Assembly: GCA_030641945.1 (NCBI GenBank) | Contig: DAOWLL010000014.1 | Span: 1 to 12,912, forward strand | Reading direction: 5' to 3' | DNA: 12,912 nucleotides | From: Gammaproteobacteria bacterium | GTDB taxonomy: Bacteria > Pseudomonadota > Gammaproteobacteria > SZUA-229 | The notes under the pieces: model-generated | The model's input: the letters and a program-made list of their open reading frames with translations, nothing else | Told to the model about the DNA's origin: nothing | Databases searched by the model: none | Shown here: positions 1 through 6,872 of the stretch, piece after piece | How the letters are laid out: every line of letters starts with the position of its first letter | Numbering within the stretch: position 1 is the stretch's first letter | Translations under genes and position numbers: made by a program

Positions 1-185
1 CCTATTTTGACCTTGGTTACCAGAATGATGCTGTTGGTTATTCTGATGTCCGGCAGCTTGCCAGTGGTAGTGACGTAGAACTGGGTGATGACCTCAGGCC
101 GGAGTTGCCTGCACTTGATTTACAGCCGGAGATGATTGCACAGGGCAGTGATGTAATTGAAGATGAGGAATGGAAAGAATTTTAG
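1..185 (+). CDS. C-terminal end of probable methyl-accepting chemotaxis protein (partial)
   Basis: This reading frame enters from the left edge (first full codon at 3) and ends at TAG 183-185, leaving 60 residues. The visible part is an acidic tail with no membrane segment, rich in D, E, L and P, that finishes with Glu-Trp-Lys-Glu-Phe. This fits the xWxxF pentapeptide that tethers the methyltransferase CheR and methylesterase CheB to the end of a flexible linker on many MCPs. The following genes, a response regulator and a short MCP-like protein, support a chemosensory context. The stop overlaps the longest possible start of the next gene, so the two are probably co-transcribed. The MCP call is an inference from the tail and neighbours, because no signalling domain lies inside the window. 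A histidine kinase or other multidomain signalling protein with a similar tail is possible. Confidence 0.5.
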   Translation, partial: YFDLGYQNDAVGYSDVRQLASGSDVELGDDLRPELPALDLQPEMIAQGSDVIEDEEWKEF

Positions 186-1315
186 GCAGCACCATGTTGT
201 CGCAGACTGAACCCATGATTGATAACGCAGAACTAGTTGACGAAGTCCTGATTGTTGACGATTCGGCTACGGTAGTTGCAACAGCTAAAAAAATGCTGGA
301 AGACAGATATATAGTATCTACTGCTTCTAACGGGCATGAAGCGTGGGATGTATTGCAAAGTAATCTGTCGATATCTATGGTGTTCACAGACTTGCAAATG
401 CCTGTAATGAATGGTCTTGAATTACTGCTGAAGATACGCAATTCAAAAGACAGTCGATTGGCAACTATTCCTGTAATCATCGTGACTGGAAAATCTGACA
501 CTGCAGCAGGAAAGCAGGCGGTATTCAATATCGGCGCAACGGACTTTATTGGTAAGCCATTCAATGCGCTGGATTTGCTGACCAGGGCGAGAGCGCATAT
601 TGACGGCAAGAAAATTAATCGTAAAAGAAGAATGTCGGATGTGGTGCAGGCAGAGCATGAGCTTCTTGCAAGCCCAAGTGCATTTCATAGTGTCGGTTGC
701 CAGGCCCTGGAATACGCGATAGAAAATAAAACTGACTTTATCGTAGTCTACATTGAACTCATTAATTACAGTGAGGTTGAGGAACTTGTTGGTGAAAAGA
801 ACGCCAAGGCAATATTCCTGGTGATTGCCAAAGGGCTCAACGAAACAATCAGGGAAGAAGATGTCGCAACACGGCTGGGAAAAAACAAACTGGCCGTTAT
901 TTATAACCTTGACGGGTCATCAACAAAAGCTGTTGTTGATCGCCTGATGGAGCACATGAGCAGCCTTGCATTTGAGCATGATAGTCAGTCACTGGAGATC
1001 GATATCGCATATGGTTATGAAAATTCAAGGGCCTATGGCAAGAGCAATACCTTTACTGAAATTTGTTTGAGGGCTGATGAAAACCTGCAGGCTTCTTCTG
1101 GCAATATAGCCGATGACGCAAACATAAAGAGAGTAGCGCCAGAACTCGGTGAGAGTATTTTTAAAGGGTTTAAGTCGCGCGGTAAAAAAATCGGGCTATG
1201 GTTTGCACTTAAACATGTAATTGATGATGACTATGAAGCCATTCCTGAGCAGCATCAATATGATCTTATTAAGAACATGAAAAAATATATTGAATTTGTA
1301 GAGGGAAAAACATGA
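170..1315 (+). CDS. Response regulator: receiver domain plus degenerate GGDEF-like domain
   Basis: The 381-residue frame starts with an REC receiver (about residues 25-145). Acidic pair D30-D31, phosphoacceptor D74 (in FTDLQMPVMNG), T106 and K129 (in IGKPF) are all present, so phosphorylation by a sensor kinase is expected. Residues about 185-312 follow the GGDEF-domain pattern: DVATRLGKNKLAVI sits where active cyclases have the R-x-GGDEF-A core, and LRADENLQASSGN matches the closing helix. The catalytic GGDEF is replaced by GKNKL, so diguanylate cyclase activity is unlikely and a binding or protein-interaction role is inferred. A basic tail (about 330-381) follows. The start is unresolved: ATG 170 has GAGGA directly abutting it and overlaps the upstream stop, ATG 194 has AGG seven bases upstream, and ATG 215 is also possible. 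All three keep the whole receiver. The stop overlaps ATG 1312 as ATGA. Confidence 0.85.
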   Translation: MERILGSTMLSQTEPMIDNAELVDEVLIVDDSATVVATAKKMLEDRYIVSTASNGHEAWDVLQSNLSISMVFTDLQMPVMNGLELLLKIRNSKDSRLATIPVIIVTGKSDTAAGKQAVFNIGATDFIGKPFNALDLLTRARAHIDGKKINRKRRMSDVVQAEHELLASPSAFHSVGCQALEYAIENKTDFIVVYIELINYSEVEELVGEKNAKAIFLVIAKGLNETIREEDVATRLGKNKLAVIYNLDGSSTKAVVDRLMEHMSSLAFEHDSQSLEIDIAYGYENSRAYGKSNTFTEICLRADENLQASSGNIADDANIKRVAPELGESIFKGFKSRGKKIGLWFALKHVIDDDYEAIPEQHQYDLIKNMKKYIEFVEGKT

Positions 1316-1340
1316 CATGGTCAGCATGTATTAAGGGCAT

Positions 1341-1991
1341 GTGCTGTACCAATGGGTATATGCAGAGAATCCTCTTGTGCGGAATATAAACAAACATTCA
1401 GCTATCAATATTCCATCTGAGAATCTAAAGGAGCTTTCAGATGAAATGAAATTAATCAGCGACAATTCCAGCCAGGTCAATACTCTATCTGAAAGGGCAC
1501 GAGATAGCGCAGATCAAGGTGAGCAGGCGCTGTCAGGTGTAAGAAGCACACTTGATGCATTTGTTGAAAGCTCGGCGCAAATAAATTCATTTCTCGAGGA
1601 AATAAACCTGCTTACTCAGCAGGTGCATATACTGGGTGTGAATGCAGCTATTGAAGCAGCTAGTGCAGGCAAGCATAGTGGCGGTTTTTCTATTATTGCT
1701 GAAGAGATGCGCAGGATAGCGGGAAAGGTTAAAGAAACATCAGGAGACATACACAGTGTCCTGGAACACTCTGGAGCATTGGCAGACAATACTGTCAGTG
1801 CAATACAGGCGGCAAGTGAAACGCTTGAGTTACTGGAGGTGAGCGCTGGCCTGTCTATTGAGTTATCAAGGTCCATCTCAGCAGCAGCGGAAACGCGTTA
1901 CGATAACTTGCAATTGTACCTTGCTGCAACTGTAACGGAGAATGGCGGTAGCATCGAGCCGCTTCAGGATGAGGGGGCTTCAAAGTCATAA
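1341..1991 (+). CDS. Short soluble MCP-like signalling protein, possibly frameshifted at its 5' end
   Basis: This 216-residue frame has no membrane segment and no sensor domain. From about residue 28 it is a long helical region whose centre (about 88-127) matches the MCP hairpin tip: HILGVNAAIEAASAG followed by GGFSIIAEEMRRIA. Against E. coli Tsr, the equivalents of N381 and E385 are kept (N101, E105), but F373 becomes Q93, R388 becomes S108 and E391 becomes K111. The arms are only about 65-80 residues, shorter than ordinary receptors. A partial methylation-like site lies at 57-66. There is no C-terminal pentapeptide. The start is uncertain. GTG 1341 is used here because a stop (1332-1334) lies just upstream in frame. 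AAGGAG at 1428-1433 could serve ATG 1446 with a long spacing. A better-placed ATG at 1312, in another frame, has GAGGG six bases upstream. The protein may act as an adaptor or decoy for a CheA array; this is inferred. Confidence 0.7.
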   Translation: MLYQWVYAENPLVRNINKHSAINIPSENLKELSDEMKLISDNSSQVNTLSERARDSADQGEQALSGVRSTLDAFVESSAQINSFLEEINLLTQQVHILGVNAAIEAASAGKHSGGFSIIAEEMRRIAGKVKETSGDIHSVLEHSGALADNTVSAIQAASETLELLEVSAGLSIELSRSISAAAETRYDNLQLYLAATVTENGGSIEPLQDEGASKS

Positions 1992-2003
1992 TTTGTCATG
2001 GTC

Positions 2004-2024
2004 TTCACCACATTAAGTGGTGAA
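2004..2024. other. Perfect 8-bp hairpin just after the signalling cluster
   Basis: TTCACCAC (2004-2011) and GTGGTGAA (2017-2024) form a perfect stem around the loop ATTAA, 12 bases after the stop at 1989-1991. On the + strand it is followed by A residues rather than a T run, so it is not a textbook intrinsic terminator. It could still protect the transcript end or slow polymerase. Confidence 0.4.
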
Positions 2025-2040
2025 AAAATTCAAATGATTG

Positions 2041-2197
2041 CCATAGAGTCACAGAGAACACATAGGCCAATACTTGTTTTGTTGTTTTGATCTGGACTAC
2101 AGTGAACGTAGGAGCGGCTTTAGCCGCGAACAGCCATAATCGCGGCTAAAGCCGCTCCTATAAACAAGAAACCTCTGTGAGCTCTGTGCCTCTGTGG
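2041..2197. repeat. Composite repeat element A: imperfect 26-bp inverted repeats around a REP dyad
   Basis: The outer arms 2041-2066 and 2172-2197 are imperfect inverted repeats, matching at 21 of 26 positions by eye, and are built of CTCTGTG-type units. Between them lies a perfect 21-bp inverted repeat of REP type (2109-2129 and 2140-2160). The design resembles element B at 6628-6851. No coding sequence is inside. It is probably a non-autonomous dispersed repeat; no transposase is present in the window. Confidence 0.65.
2109..2160. repeat. REP-type palindrome pair (BIME-like)
   Basis: Two oppositely oriented copies of a REP-type unit (core GGAGCGGCTTTAGCCGC) lie at 2109-2129 and 2140-2160 with a 10-base spacer. 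The 21-bp arms are perfectly complementary. Each copy is itself a small palindrome. Such units are common between genes in Pseudomonas, Xanthomonas and relatives, where they are linked to RAYT (REP-associated tyrosine) transposases. A transcript would form a very stable hairpin that could stabilise RNA or end transcription. Confidence 0.85.
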
Positions 2198-2203
2198 CAA
2201 AGT

Positions 2204-2368
2204 TTCGTAGCCCGGATGAAGTGTAACGTAATCCGGGGATTCATCGCAGCGATTAACAACCCCGGATTTACAGTATACATCCATGTATCCAGCCCTACGG
2301 GCCAGCGAAAAGCTGTTCAAATTCGAGTCTGATCGAATTTTGTCACTGCGTTATGTCCGGGCTACGAA
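2204..2368. repeat. Dyad element with GTAGCCCGGA-type 13-bp terminal inverted repeats
   Basis: TTCGTAGCCCGGA (2204-2216) is perfectly inverted as TCCGGGCTACGAA (2356-2368), enclosing 139 bases. Inside lie two further inverted pairs: AATCCGGGG (2230-2238) with CCCCGGATT (2260-2268), and AAATTCGA (2319-2326) with TCGAATTT (2333-2340). The GTAGCCCGGAT...ATCCGGG wording is a familiar dispersed intergenic repeat in proteobacteria. No convincing reading frame is inside. The whole stretch could fold into a branched RNA if transcribed. Classification as a MITE-like element is inferred. Confidence 0.6.
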
Positions 2369-2430
2369 CTGCCGGATTCATGATATAAGGCTATTGAACC
2401 GCTGGAGTGCAAGAAGGAACAGGGCCTATG

Positions 2431-2463
2431 TCCACAGATAAACGCAGGTGAACACGGATGAAA
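2431..2463. repeat. Short run of degenerate CAGAT-AAC / GGTGAACAC repeat
   Basis: CCACAGATAAACGCAGG followed by TGAACACGGATGAA reads as about two and a half units of a degenerate 12-base repeat (CAGATGAACACR type), a pattern often seen between genes in environmental proteobacteria. It has no inverted partner nearby. From here to 2709 I see no gene, RNA gene or clear promoter. Confidence 0.4.
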
Positions 2464-2709
2464 GCGATTTTAAGCTTCTAAATATCTGACATACATTATT
2501 TCGATACAAGACTCATGACTACTGCATTGCGCTAAAAACCGAGTAAAGCGCCACCTGTTTCAATAGATCCAGGCTATCAGATTATTAACTTAAAAGGTGC
2601 TCCAGGCACGCAAGCATGTTTACTTATCATAGGGAACAAGGCCATCAATTATGGTCTACATATAGGTAATCTATCTGATAACTACGATATCACATGAATT
2701 AGCCTGATC

Positions 2710-3660
2710 ATGCATGCGCCCGATACTAAAATACGAAATGCCGCAACCGCGATACTGCAGCACGCTGCTGATAATATTGGCAGGATAATACTGGGCAAGG
2801 ATGACCAGATTCGCCTTGCGCTGACGTGCCTCGTCGCCCGTGGTCACCTGCTGATCGAGGATTTGCCTGGTGTTGGTAAAACAACACTGGCTCATGCAAT
2901 AGCACAGGTTATGGGGCTCGGGTTCCAGCGTATCCAGTTCACCTCTGATCTGCTGCCTGCCGATGTGCTAGGGGTGGCAGTATACGATCGTGAGCGGACG
3001 GTGTTTGAATTTCACCAGGGCCCGATTTTCTCTCATTTCATTCTTGCGGATGAAGTCAATCGTGCGACACCTAAAACACAGAGTGCACTGCTTGAAGCGA
3101 TGGAGGAGTACCAGGTTACGGTTGAAGGAGAGACGCGAGACCTGCCGCAACCATTTTTTGTTATTGCTACGCAAAACCCGACGCACCAGATAGGCACCTA
3201 TCCTTTGCCTGAGTCACAACTGGATCGTTTTCTGATGCGCCTGCATCTTGGTTTTCCTGACAGTCTGGCGGAGCGTGAATTGTTGCAGGGTGAAGACCGG
3301 CGTGACATGATCGAACACATCAAGCCGGTTCTGGATGGCGGCAAATTAATTTCTATACAAAAACAGGCAGGCAACATACACGTCTCAAATGCATTGCTTG
3401 ACTACGTGCAGTCGCTGCTGGATTTCTCCCGAAACTCTCCGATGTTTGAGTTTGGCCTCTCTCCTCGTGGCGGCATAGCCTTGCTTAGCTCAGCAAAGGC
3501 ATTAGCATTAATCGATGGTAAGGAGTTTGTGCTGCCTGAGCATATCAAGCAAGTGTTGCCGGCTGTCGTAAATCATCGACTGGTAAAAACGTCTGATGAA
3601 CTGGAAACAAAAAAACAGACGGCTGCAGACTTTATATCTGCGTCTGTGCCTGTCCCCTGA
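2710..3660 (+). CDS. MoxR-family AAA+ ATPase
   Basis: This 316-residue cytosolic ATPase is full length for the family. Walker A is LPGVGKTT (52-59, K57), Walker B is ILADEVNRA (111-119, D114-E115), and sensor 1 lies in ATQNP (N156). The MoxR-typical stretch THQIGTYPLPESQLDRF follows, with the probable arginine finger R173. Sensor 2 lies in LSPRGG (R253), and a C-terminal helical lid completes the fold. MoxR proteins are thought to use ATP to remodel or activate partners encoded next to them, here DUF58 and TgpA. ATG 2710 fits the start of the fold although no good ribosome binding site is visible. It is the first gene of a three-gene operon, with 11 bases between its stop and the next start. 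Its partner is inferred only from context. Confidence 0.9.
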   Translation: MHAPDTKIRNAATAILQHAADNIGRIILGKDDQIRLALTCLVARGHLLIEDLPGVGKTTLAHAIAQVMGLGFQRIQFTSDLLPADVLGVAVYDRERTVFEFHQGPIFSHFILADEVNRATPKTQSALLEAMEEYQVTVEGETRDLPQPFFVIATQNPTHQIGTYPLPESQLDRFLMRLHLGFPDSLAERELLQGEDRRDMIEHIKPVLDGGKLISIQKQAGNIHVSNALLDYVQSLLDFSRNSPMFEFGLSPRGGIALLSSAKALALIDGKEFVLPEHIKQVLPAVVNHRLVKTSDELETKKQTAADFISASVPVP

Positions 3661-3671
3661 TGAGTTAAGTC

Positions 3672-4649
3672 TTGTCTATAACATCAATACTGAGGCTGCC
3701 GGATTTTAAGCGTAAGCCTGCGTTAAAGTTTATTTCTAATCGCAGCGGCCCATTCGACGCTGGAGTAACACTGACTAATAACCGGGTCTACATATTACCA
3801 ACAAAAATTGGTGTTCTGTTCGGTTTGCTTTTAATCATCCTGTTGCTGGGCTCAGTCAATTACGGCAAGAGTCTTGGTTTCGTGCTGGTATTTCTGCTTG
3901 CGGGCGTCGGTAATGTGGCGATGTTTGCAACCTGGAGAAACCTCGCTGGATTACGTCTGCGTGCGGGCGGATGTTCACCGGTTTTTTCAGGCGAGGAAGC
4001 AATATTTGCAGTGCAACTGGAAAACCTCGATCCGGCAACACGCTATTCTATTGCAATCAGCCAGCACGGAACTGAATATGAAGTCGTTGATGTGCCGCCA
4101 GCTGGTGTTGGCCAAATTCATTTGAGAAAAAAAGCCGGACAACGGGGCTTGATCAGCGCCGGTTGTTTTCGTCTATATACGGAATTTCCTACAGGGTTGT
4201 TTGTGGCCTGGACCTGGATAGAATTGACCATGCAATGCGTTGTTTATCCAAGGCCGGTTAAGAATGCATCGATGCCTGCAGGCGGCACTATAGTGGATGG
4301 TGAGAGTGATTTACACGGTGATGGTGTAGAGGAATATACTGGTTTACGCAAGTACCAGACGGGTGATTCATGGCGGCGTGTGTCATGGAAAGCAACTGCG
4401 CGAAGTGATGAGCTGCATACCAAGGAATTTGCTGGCGGTCAGCCAGAGATGCAATGGATCGAATGGAAGGCAATAGCTGCCAGCGGAACTGAAGATCGTT
4501 TGTCGATCATGACGCGACTGGTGATCGACGCTGAAGCCGGGCATCGTTATTACGGCTTACGAATACCGAATATTGAAATTCAACCCAATCATGGCAGCAG
4601 GCATTATCAACAATGCCTGAAGACCCTGGCATTGTATGGACACCAGTAA
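3672..4649 (+). CDS. DUF58 membrane-anchored protein
   Basis: This 325-residue protein has two adjacent hydrophobic segments near the N-terminus (about 46-61 and 66-85), placing the rest in one compartment as a membrane-anchored domain. The DUF58 signature is clear at 224-248: GLRKYQTGDSWRRVSWKATA followed by RSDEL. Upstream lies a beta-rich region (about 100-195). DUF58 proteins are regular partners of MoxR ATPases; their biochemical role is not settled, and some have a VWA-like fold. The start appears to be TTG 3672, because the same frame is closed by TAA 3666-3668 just upstream and the next residues lead straight into the conserved N-terminal region. The 3' end overlaps the next gene by 14 bases, pointing to translational coupling within the moxR operon. 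Confidence 0.85.
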   Translation: MSITSILRLPDFKRKPALKFISNRSGPFDAGVTLTNNRVYILPTKIGVLFGLLLIILLLGSVNYGKSLGFVLVFLLAGVGNVAMFATWRNLAGLRLRAGGCSPVFSGEEAIFAVQLENLDPATRYSIAISQHGTEYEVVDVPPAGVGQIHLRKKAGQRGLISAGCFRLYTEFPTGLFVAWTWIELTMQCVVYPRPVKNASMPAGGTIVDGESDLHGDGVEEYTGLRKYQTGDSWRRVSWKATARSDELHTKEFAGGQPEMQWIEWKAIAASGTEDRLSIMTRLVIDAEAGHRYYGLRIPNIEIQPNHGSRHYQQCLKTLALYGHQ

Positions 4650-6606
4650 TCACAAACTGACAATGAGGCTTACACCGGTACTGCTGGGTATTCATATCGT
4701 TGCCCTGCCGCTGTATCCCCACATGCCCTTATTGGTGCTACTGGCCACGGCCATTTTAACATTGTGGATGCTACTCATCGTCAGTGGGCGTATTTCACAG
4801 CCCGGTCGTTTCGTAGTGTTCATGCTCACAGTGATGGTTGTTGCGGTTTTGATGAAGTCATTTGGTACGATCTTCGGACAACAGCCAGGCTCTGCCATGC
4901 TGCTGCTGCTTTCTTTTCTCAAGTTGTTTGAGATGAAATCAACTCGAGATATTGCGATCGTGATATTTATGGGTTTTTTCCTGGTGGCAAGCAAGTTCTT
5001 CTATTCGCAAAGCCTGCTGATTGCAATTCATGTCTTTATCGTTGTTGTGTATCTTACGTCTTTGCTGATCGTATTCAGTGATCGCCTTGGCACGACACGT
5101 TTTAATGCACGAATGTATAAATCACTCCGCATGATCATTCAGGCGGTGCCTCTAATGCTGATTCTGTTCGTGTTGTTTCCACGCATTCCCGGGCCATTAT
5201 GGGGACTGCCAAAGGATGCGCAGACAGCAACAACGGGACTTTCTGATGAAATGTCGCCGGGCAGTATTAATCGACTGGTTGGTTCCGGTGAAGTGGCATT
5301 TCGTGTGAAGTTTAGTGACGATCCGCCAATGCGCTCGGAACTTTACTGGCGCGGGCTGGCGCTGCCGAATTACGATGGCAAAACCTGGCGTATCGAGAAC
5401 GCCCCCTCTTATGCCCAGCCTTTGCTTGTTGTACCTGATGACGAAGACACAAGATACACGTATACGGTGATGCTGGAACCGCATAACCAGCGCTGGTTGT
5501 ATGCGCTTGAGTCCATGATTGAATACGAAGGTCTGCTTGTAGTCACCCGGGAGATGCAGCTGTTGACACGCAACAAGGTAATGGATGTTATGAGCTATAC
5601 CTTGCGTTCAGACACCAGGGTGGAAAATAGAGGGCTGTTTGAACCTGAACGTAGAAAGAACCTGGCATTACCAGATCAGCTGAACAGCAAGAGCGTAGCG
5701 TTTGCCAGAAAGTTATTCAATGAGTCAAATCGCGATAGCAGGCTATATATAACAAATGTATTGAAGCACTTCAGGGAAAAGAGCTTCTTCTACACATTAT
5801 CGCCACCGCTGCTTGGCGAGAGCGCGATGGATGATTTTCTGTTCGGTACACGCCGTGGTTTCTGTGAACACTACGCCAGTGCATTTGTGTATCTTATGCG
5901 CGCGGCAGGCATACCATCACGCGTAATTGTTGGTTATCAGGGCGGTGCGATGCACCCGTTCGATGACTACATGATAGTGCGTCAGTCTGATGCGCATGCA
6001 TGGGCTGAAGTATGGTTTGTAGATGAGGGCTGGGTGCGCGTTGATCCAACAGCAGCCGTTTCGCCGACAAGAATTGAGAACGGTATTGGAAATGCGGGTC
6101 TTGAACGTGATTTATTGCCAGCCATATTAATTTCTGATAATGCAATATTTCAGCGAGCCCGTTTCATGTGGGACAGTTTTCATAATCACTGGAACCAGTG
6201 GGTTGTTGGTTATAACCGCAACCGCCAGAAAGAATTACTGGAGCTGCTCGGTTTTTACAATGCAAGCAGCGGTGATCTTGTGATGTGGCTGGTTGTGTTG
6301 ATGACATGTGCCGGCAGTCTGGTTGCATGGTGGGTGGTCCGCAAAGCGCCCGCAAAACAGAAGGATGTGATCAGGCTTTACTACGACAGGTTTTGCCGAA
6401 CACTGGAAAAGGCTGGAATAGTGCATTATCCAAATGAAGGTGCATCGGAATTCATGGCTCGTGTTGTCAAAATATTGCCCGCGAAACAGCATGAACTATC
6501 TATGATAACAGGCGACTATGAACGCTTGCGCTATGGCAGTGATAATAATGAAAAACGTATCAAACGCTATATCCGCGCAGTCAGACGCTTCAGGGCCAGG
6601 CATTGA
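4636..6606 (+). CDS. tgpA: TgpA-type membrane transglutaminase (DUF3488-transglutaminase core-DUF4129)
   Basis: This 656-residue protein starts with about six or seven hydrophobic segments (roughly residues 12-182; DUF3488). A large extracytoplasmic part carries the transglutaminase core, with catalytic Cys410 in RRGFCEHYASAF, His454 in SDAHAWAEVW and Asp470 in WVRVDPTAA. One more membrane segment (about 547-568) precedes a cytosolic DUF4129 region (about 575-640, ending near YERLRYG). This layout matches Pseudomonas TgpA, a periplasmic transglutaminase-like protein. ATG 4636 lies inside the DUF58 gene, which suggests coupling; ATG 4663 is an alternative start. The catalytic triad is intact, so activity is expected, but the substrate is unknown (cell-wall or periplasmic proteins are usual guesses). 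No clear terminator follows, but repeat element B begins 22 bases after the stop. Confidence 0.9.
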   Translation: MDTSNHKLTMRLTPVLLGIHIVALPLYPHMPLLVLLATAILTLWMLLIVSGRISQPGRFVVFMLTVMVVAVLMKSFGTIFGQQPGSAMLLLLSFLKLFEMKSTRDIAIVIFMGFFLVASKFFYSQSLLIAIHVFIVVVYLTSLLIVFSDRLGTTRFNARMYKSLRMIIQAVPLMLILFVLFPRIPGPLWGLPKDAQTATTGLSDEMSPGSINRLVGSGEVAFRVKFSDDPPMRSELYWRGLALPNYDGKTWRIENAPSYAQPLLVVPDDEDTRYTYTVMLEPHNQRWLYALESMIEYEGLLVVTREMQLLTRNKVMDVMSYTLRSDTRVENRGLFEPERRKNLALPDQLNSKSVAFARKLFNESNRDSRLYITNVLKHFREKSFFYTLSPPLLGESAMDDFLFGTRRGFCEHYASAFVYLMRAAGIPSRVIVGYQGGAMHPFDDYMIVRQSDAHAWAEVWFVDEGWVRVDPTAAVSPTRIENGIGNAGLERDLLPAILISDNAIFQRARFMWDSFHNHWNQWVVGYNRNRQKELLELLGFYNASSGDLVMWLVVLMTCAGSLVAWWVVRKAPAKQKDVIRLYYDRFCRTLEKAGIVHYPNEGASEFMARVVKILPAKQHELSMITGDYERLRYGSDNNEKRIKRYIRAVRRFRARH

Positions 6607-6683
6607 CCAACAGGATAAGATTCACTTAACGCAAAGGCGCAAAGACGCGAAGAGCGCAAAGAAAGGTAATGGGTTTTATTCTC

Positions 6684-6705
6684 GTAGGAGCGGCTTCAGC
6701 CGCGA
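6684..6705 (+). repeat. Single REP unit
   Basis: This has the same core as the 2109 unit but with C for T in the loop (GGAGCGGCTTCAGCCGC). It is a single, self-palindromic copy with no inverted partner, unlike the pair at 2109-2160. Confidence 0.8.
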
Positions 6706-6807
6706 ACATCCCAGTCTGACCACGAAGGGCGCATATGGCGCACCCTGCTCATTTTCAACTTTCACGTTTTTTTGCGGACTGATGAAATTATCCGTATAAA
6801 CTCGTAA

Positions 6808-6850
6808 CCTCTGCGTCCTCTGCGTCCTCTGCGTCTTTGCGCCTCTGCGT
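6808..6850. repeat. Tandem CCTCTGCGT repeats
   Basis: Three back-to-back perfect 9-mers CCTCTGCGT (6808-6816, 6817-6825, 6826-6834) are followed by CTTTGCG and a fourth copy at 6842-6850. They make up the right end of element B. The copy number is the sort that could vary between strains. Confidence 0.75.
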
Positions 6851-6872
6851 TGAAACAAAGACTTCACCACCG

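Larger units (their letters stand above)
6628..6851. repeat. Composite repeat element B: inverted GCGTCTTTGCGCC-type arms around a REP unit
   Basis: The left arm 6628-6648 and right arm 6831-6851 are inverted repeats matching at 20 of 21 positions (GCGTCTTTGCGCCTNTGCGTT type), with weaker similarity continuing inwards. A single REP unit lies inside at 6684-6705. The right arm carries tandem CCTCTGCGT units. It fills most of the gap between tgpA and argE, whose 3' ends converge here, so a structured transcript could separate the two. Apart from this element I see no gene in 6607-6872. Confidence 0.65.

Noticed and set aside
2004..2024. Hairpin read as an intrinsic terminator
   Set aside because: The stem is perfect but neither strand has a T run after it, so it is listed only as a hairpin.
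2120..2320. 66-codon minus-strand frame in the gene-free region
   Set aside because: It is entirely built from the REP dyad and the fold-back repeat, with no protein features.
6518..6799. 93-codon plus-strand frame across the end of tgpA and element B
   Set aside because: It is made of tgpA out of frame plus translated repeat arms and a REP unit; there is no ribosome binding site.
6808..6850. CRISPR-like array
   Set aside because: The 9-mers are directly adjacent with no spacers of CRISPR length, so this is a simple tandem repeat.
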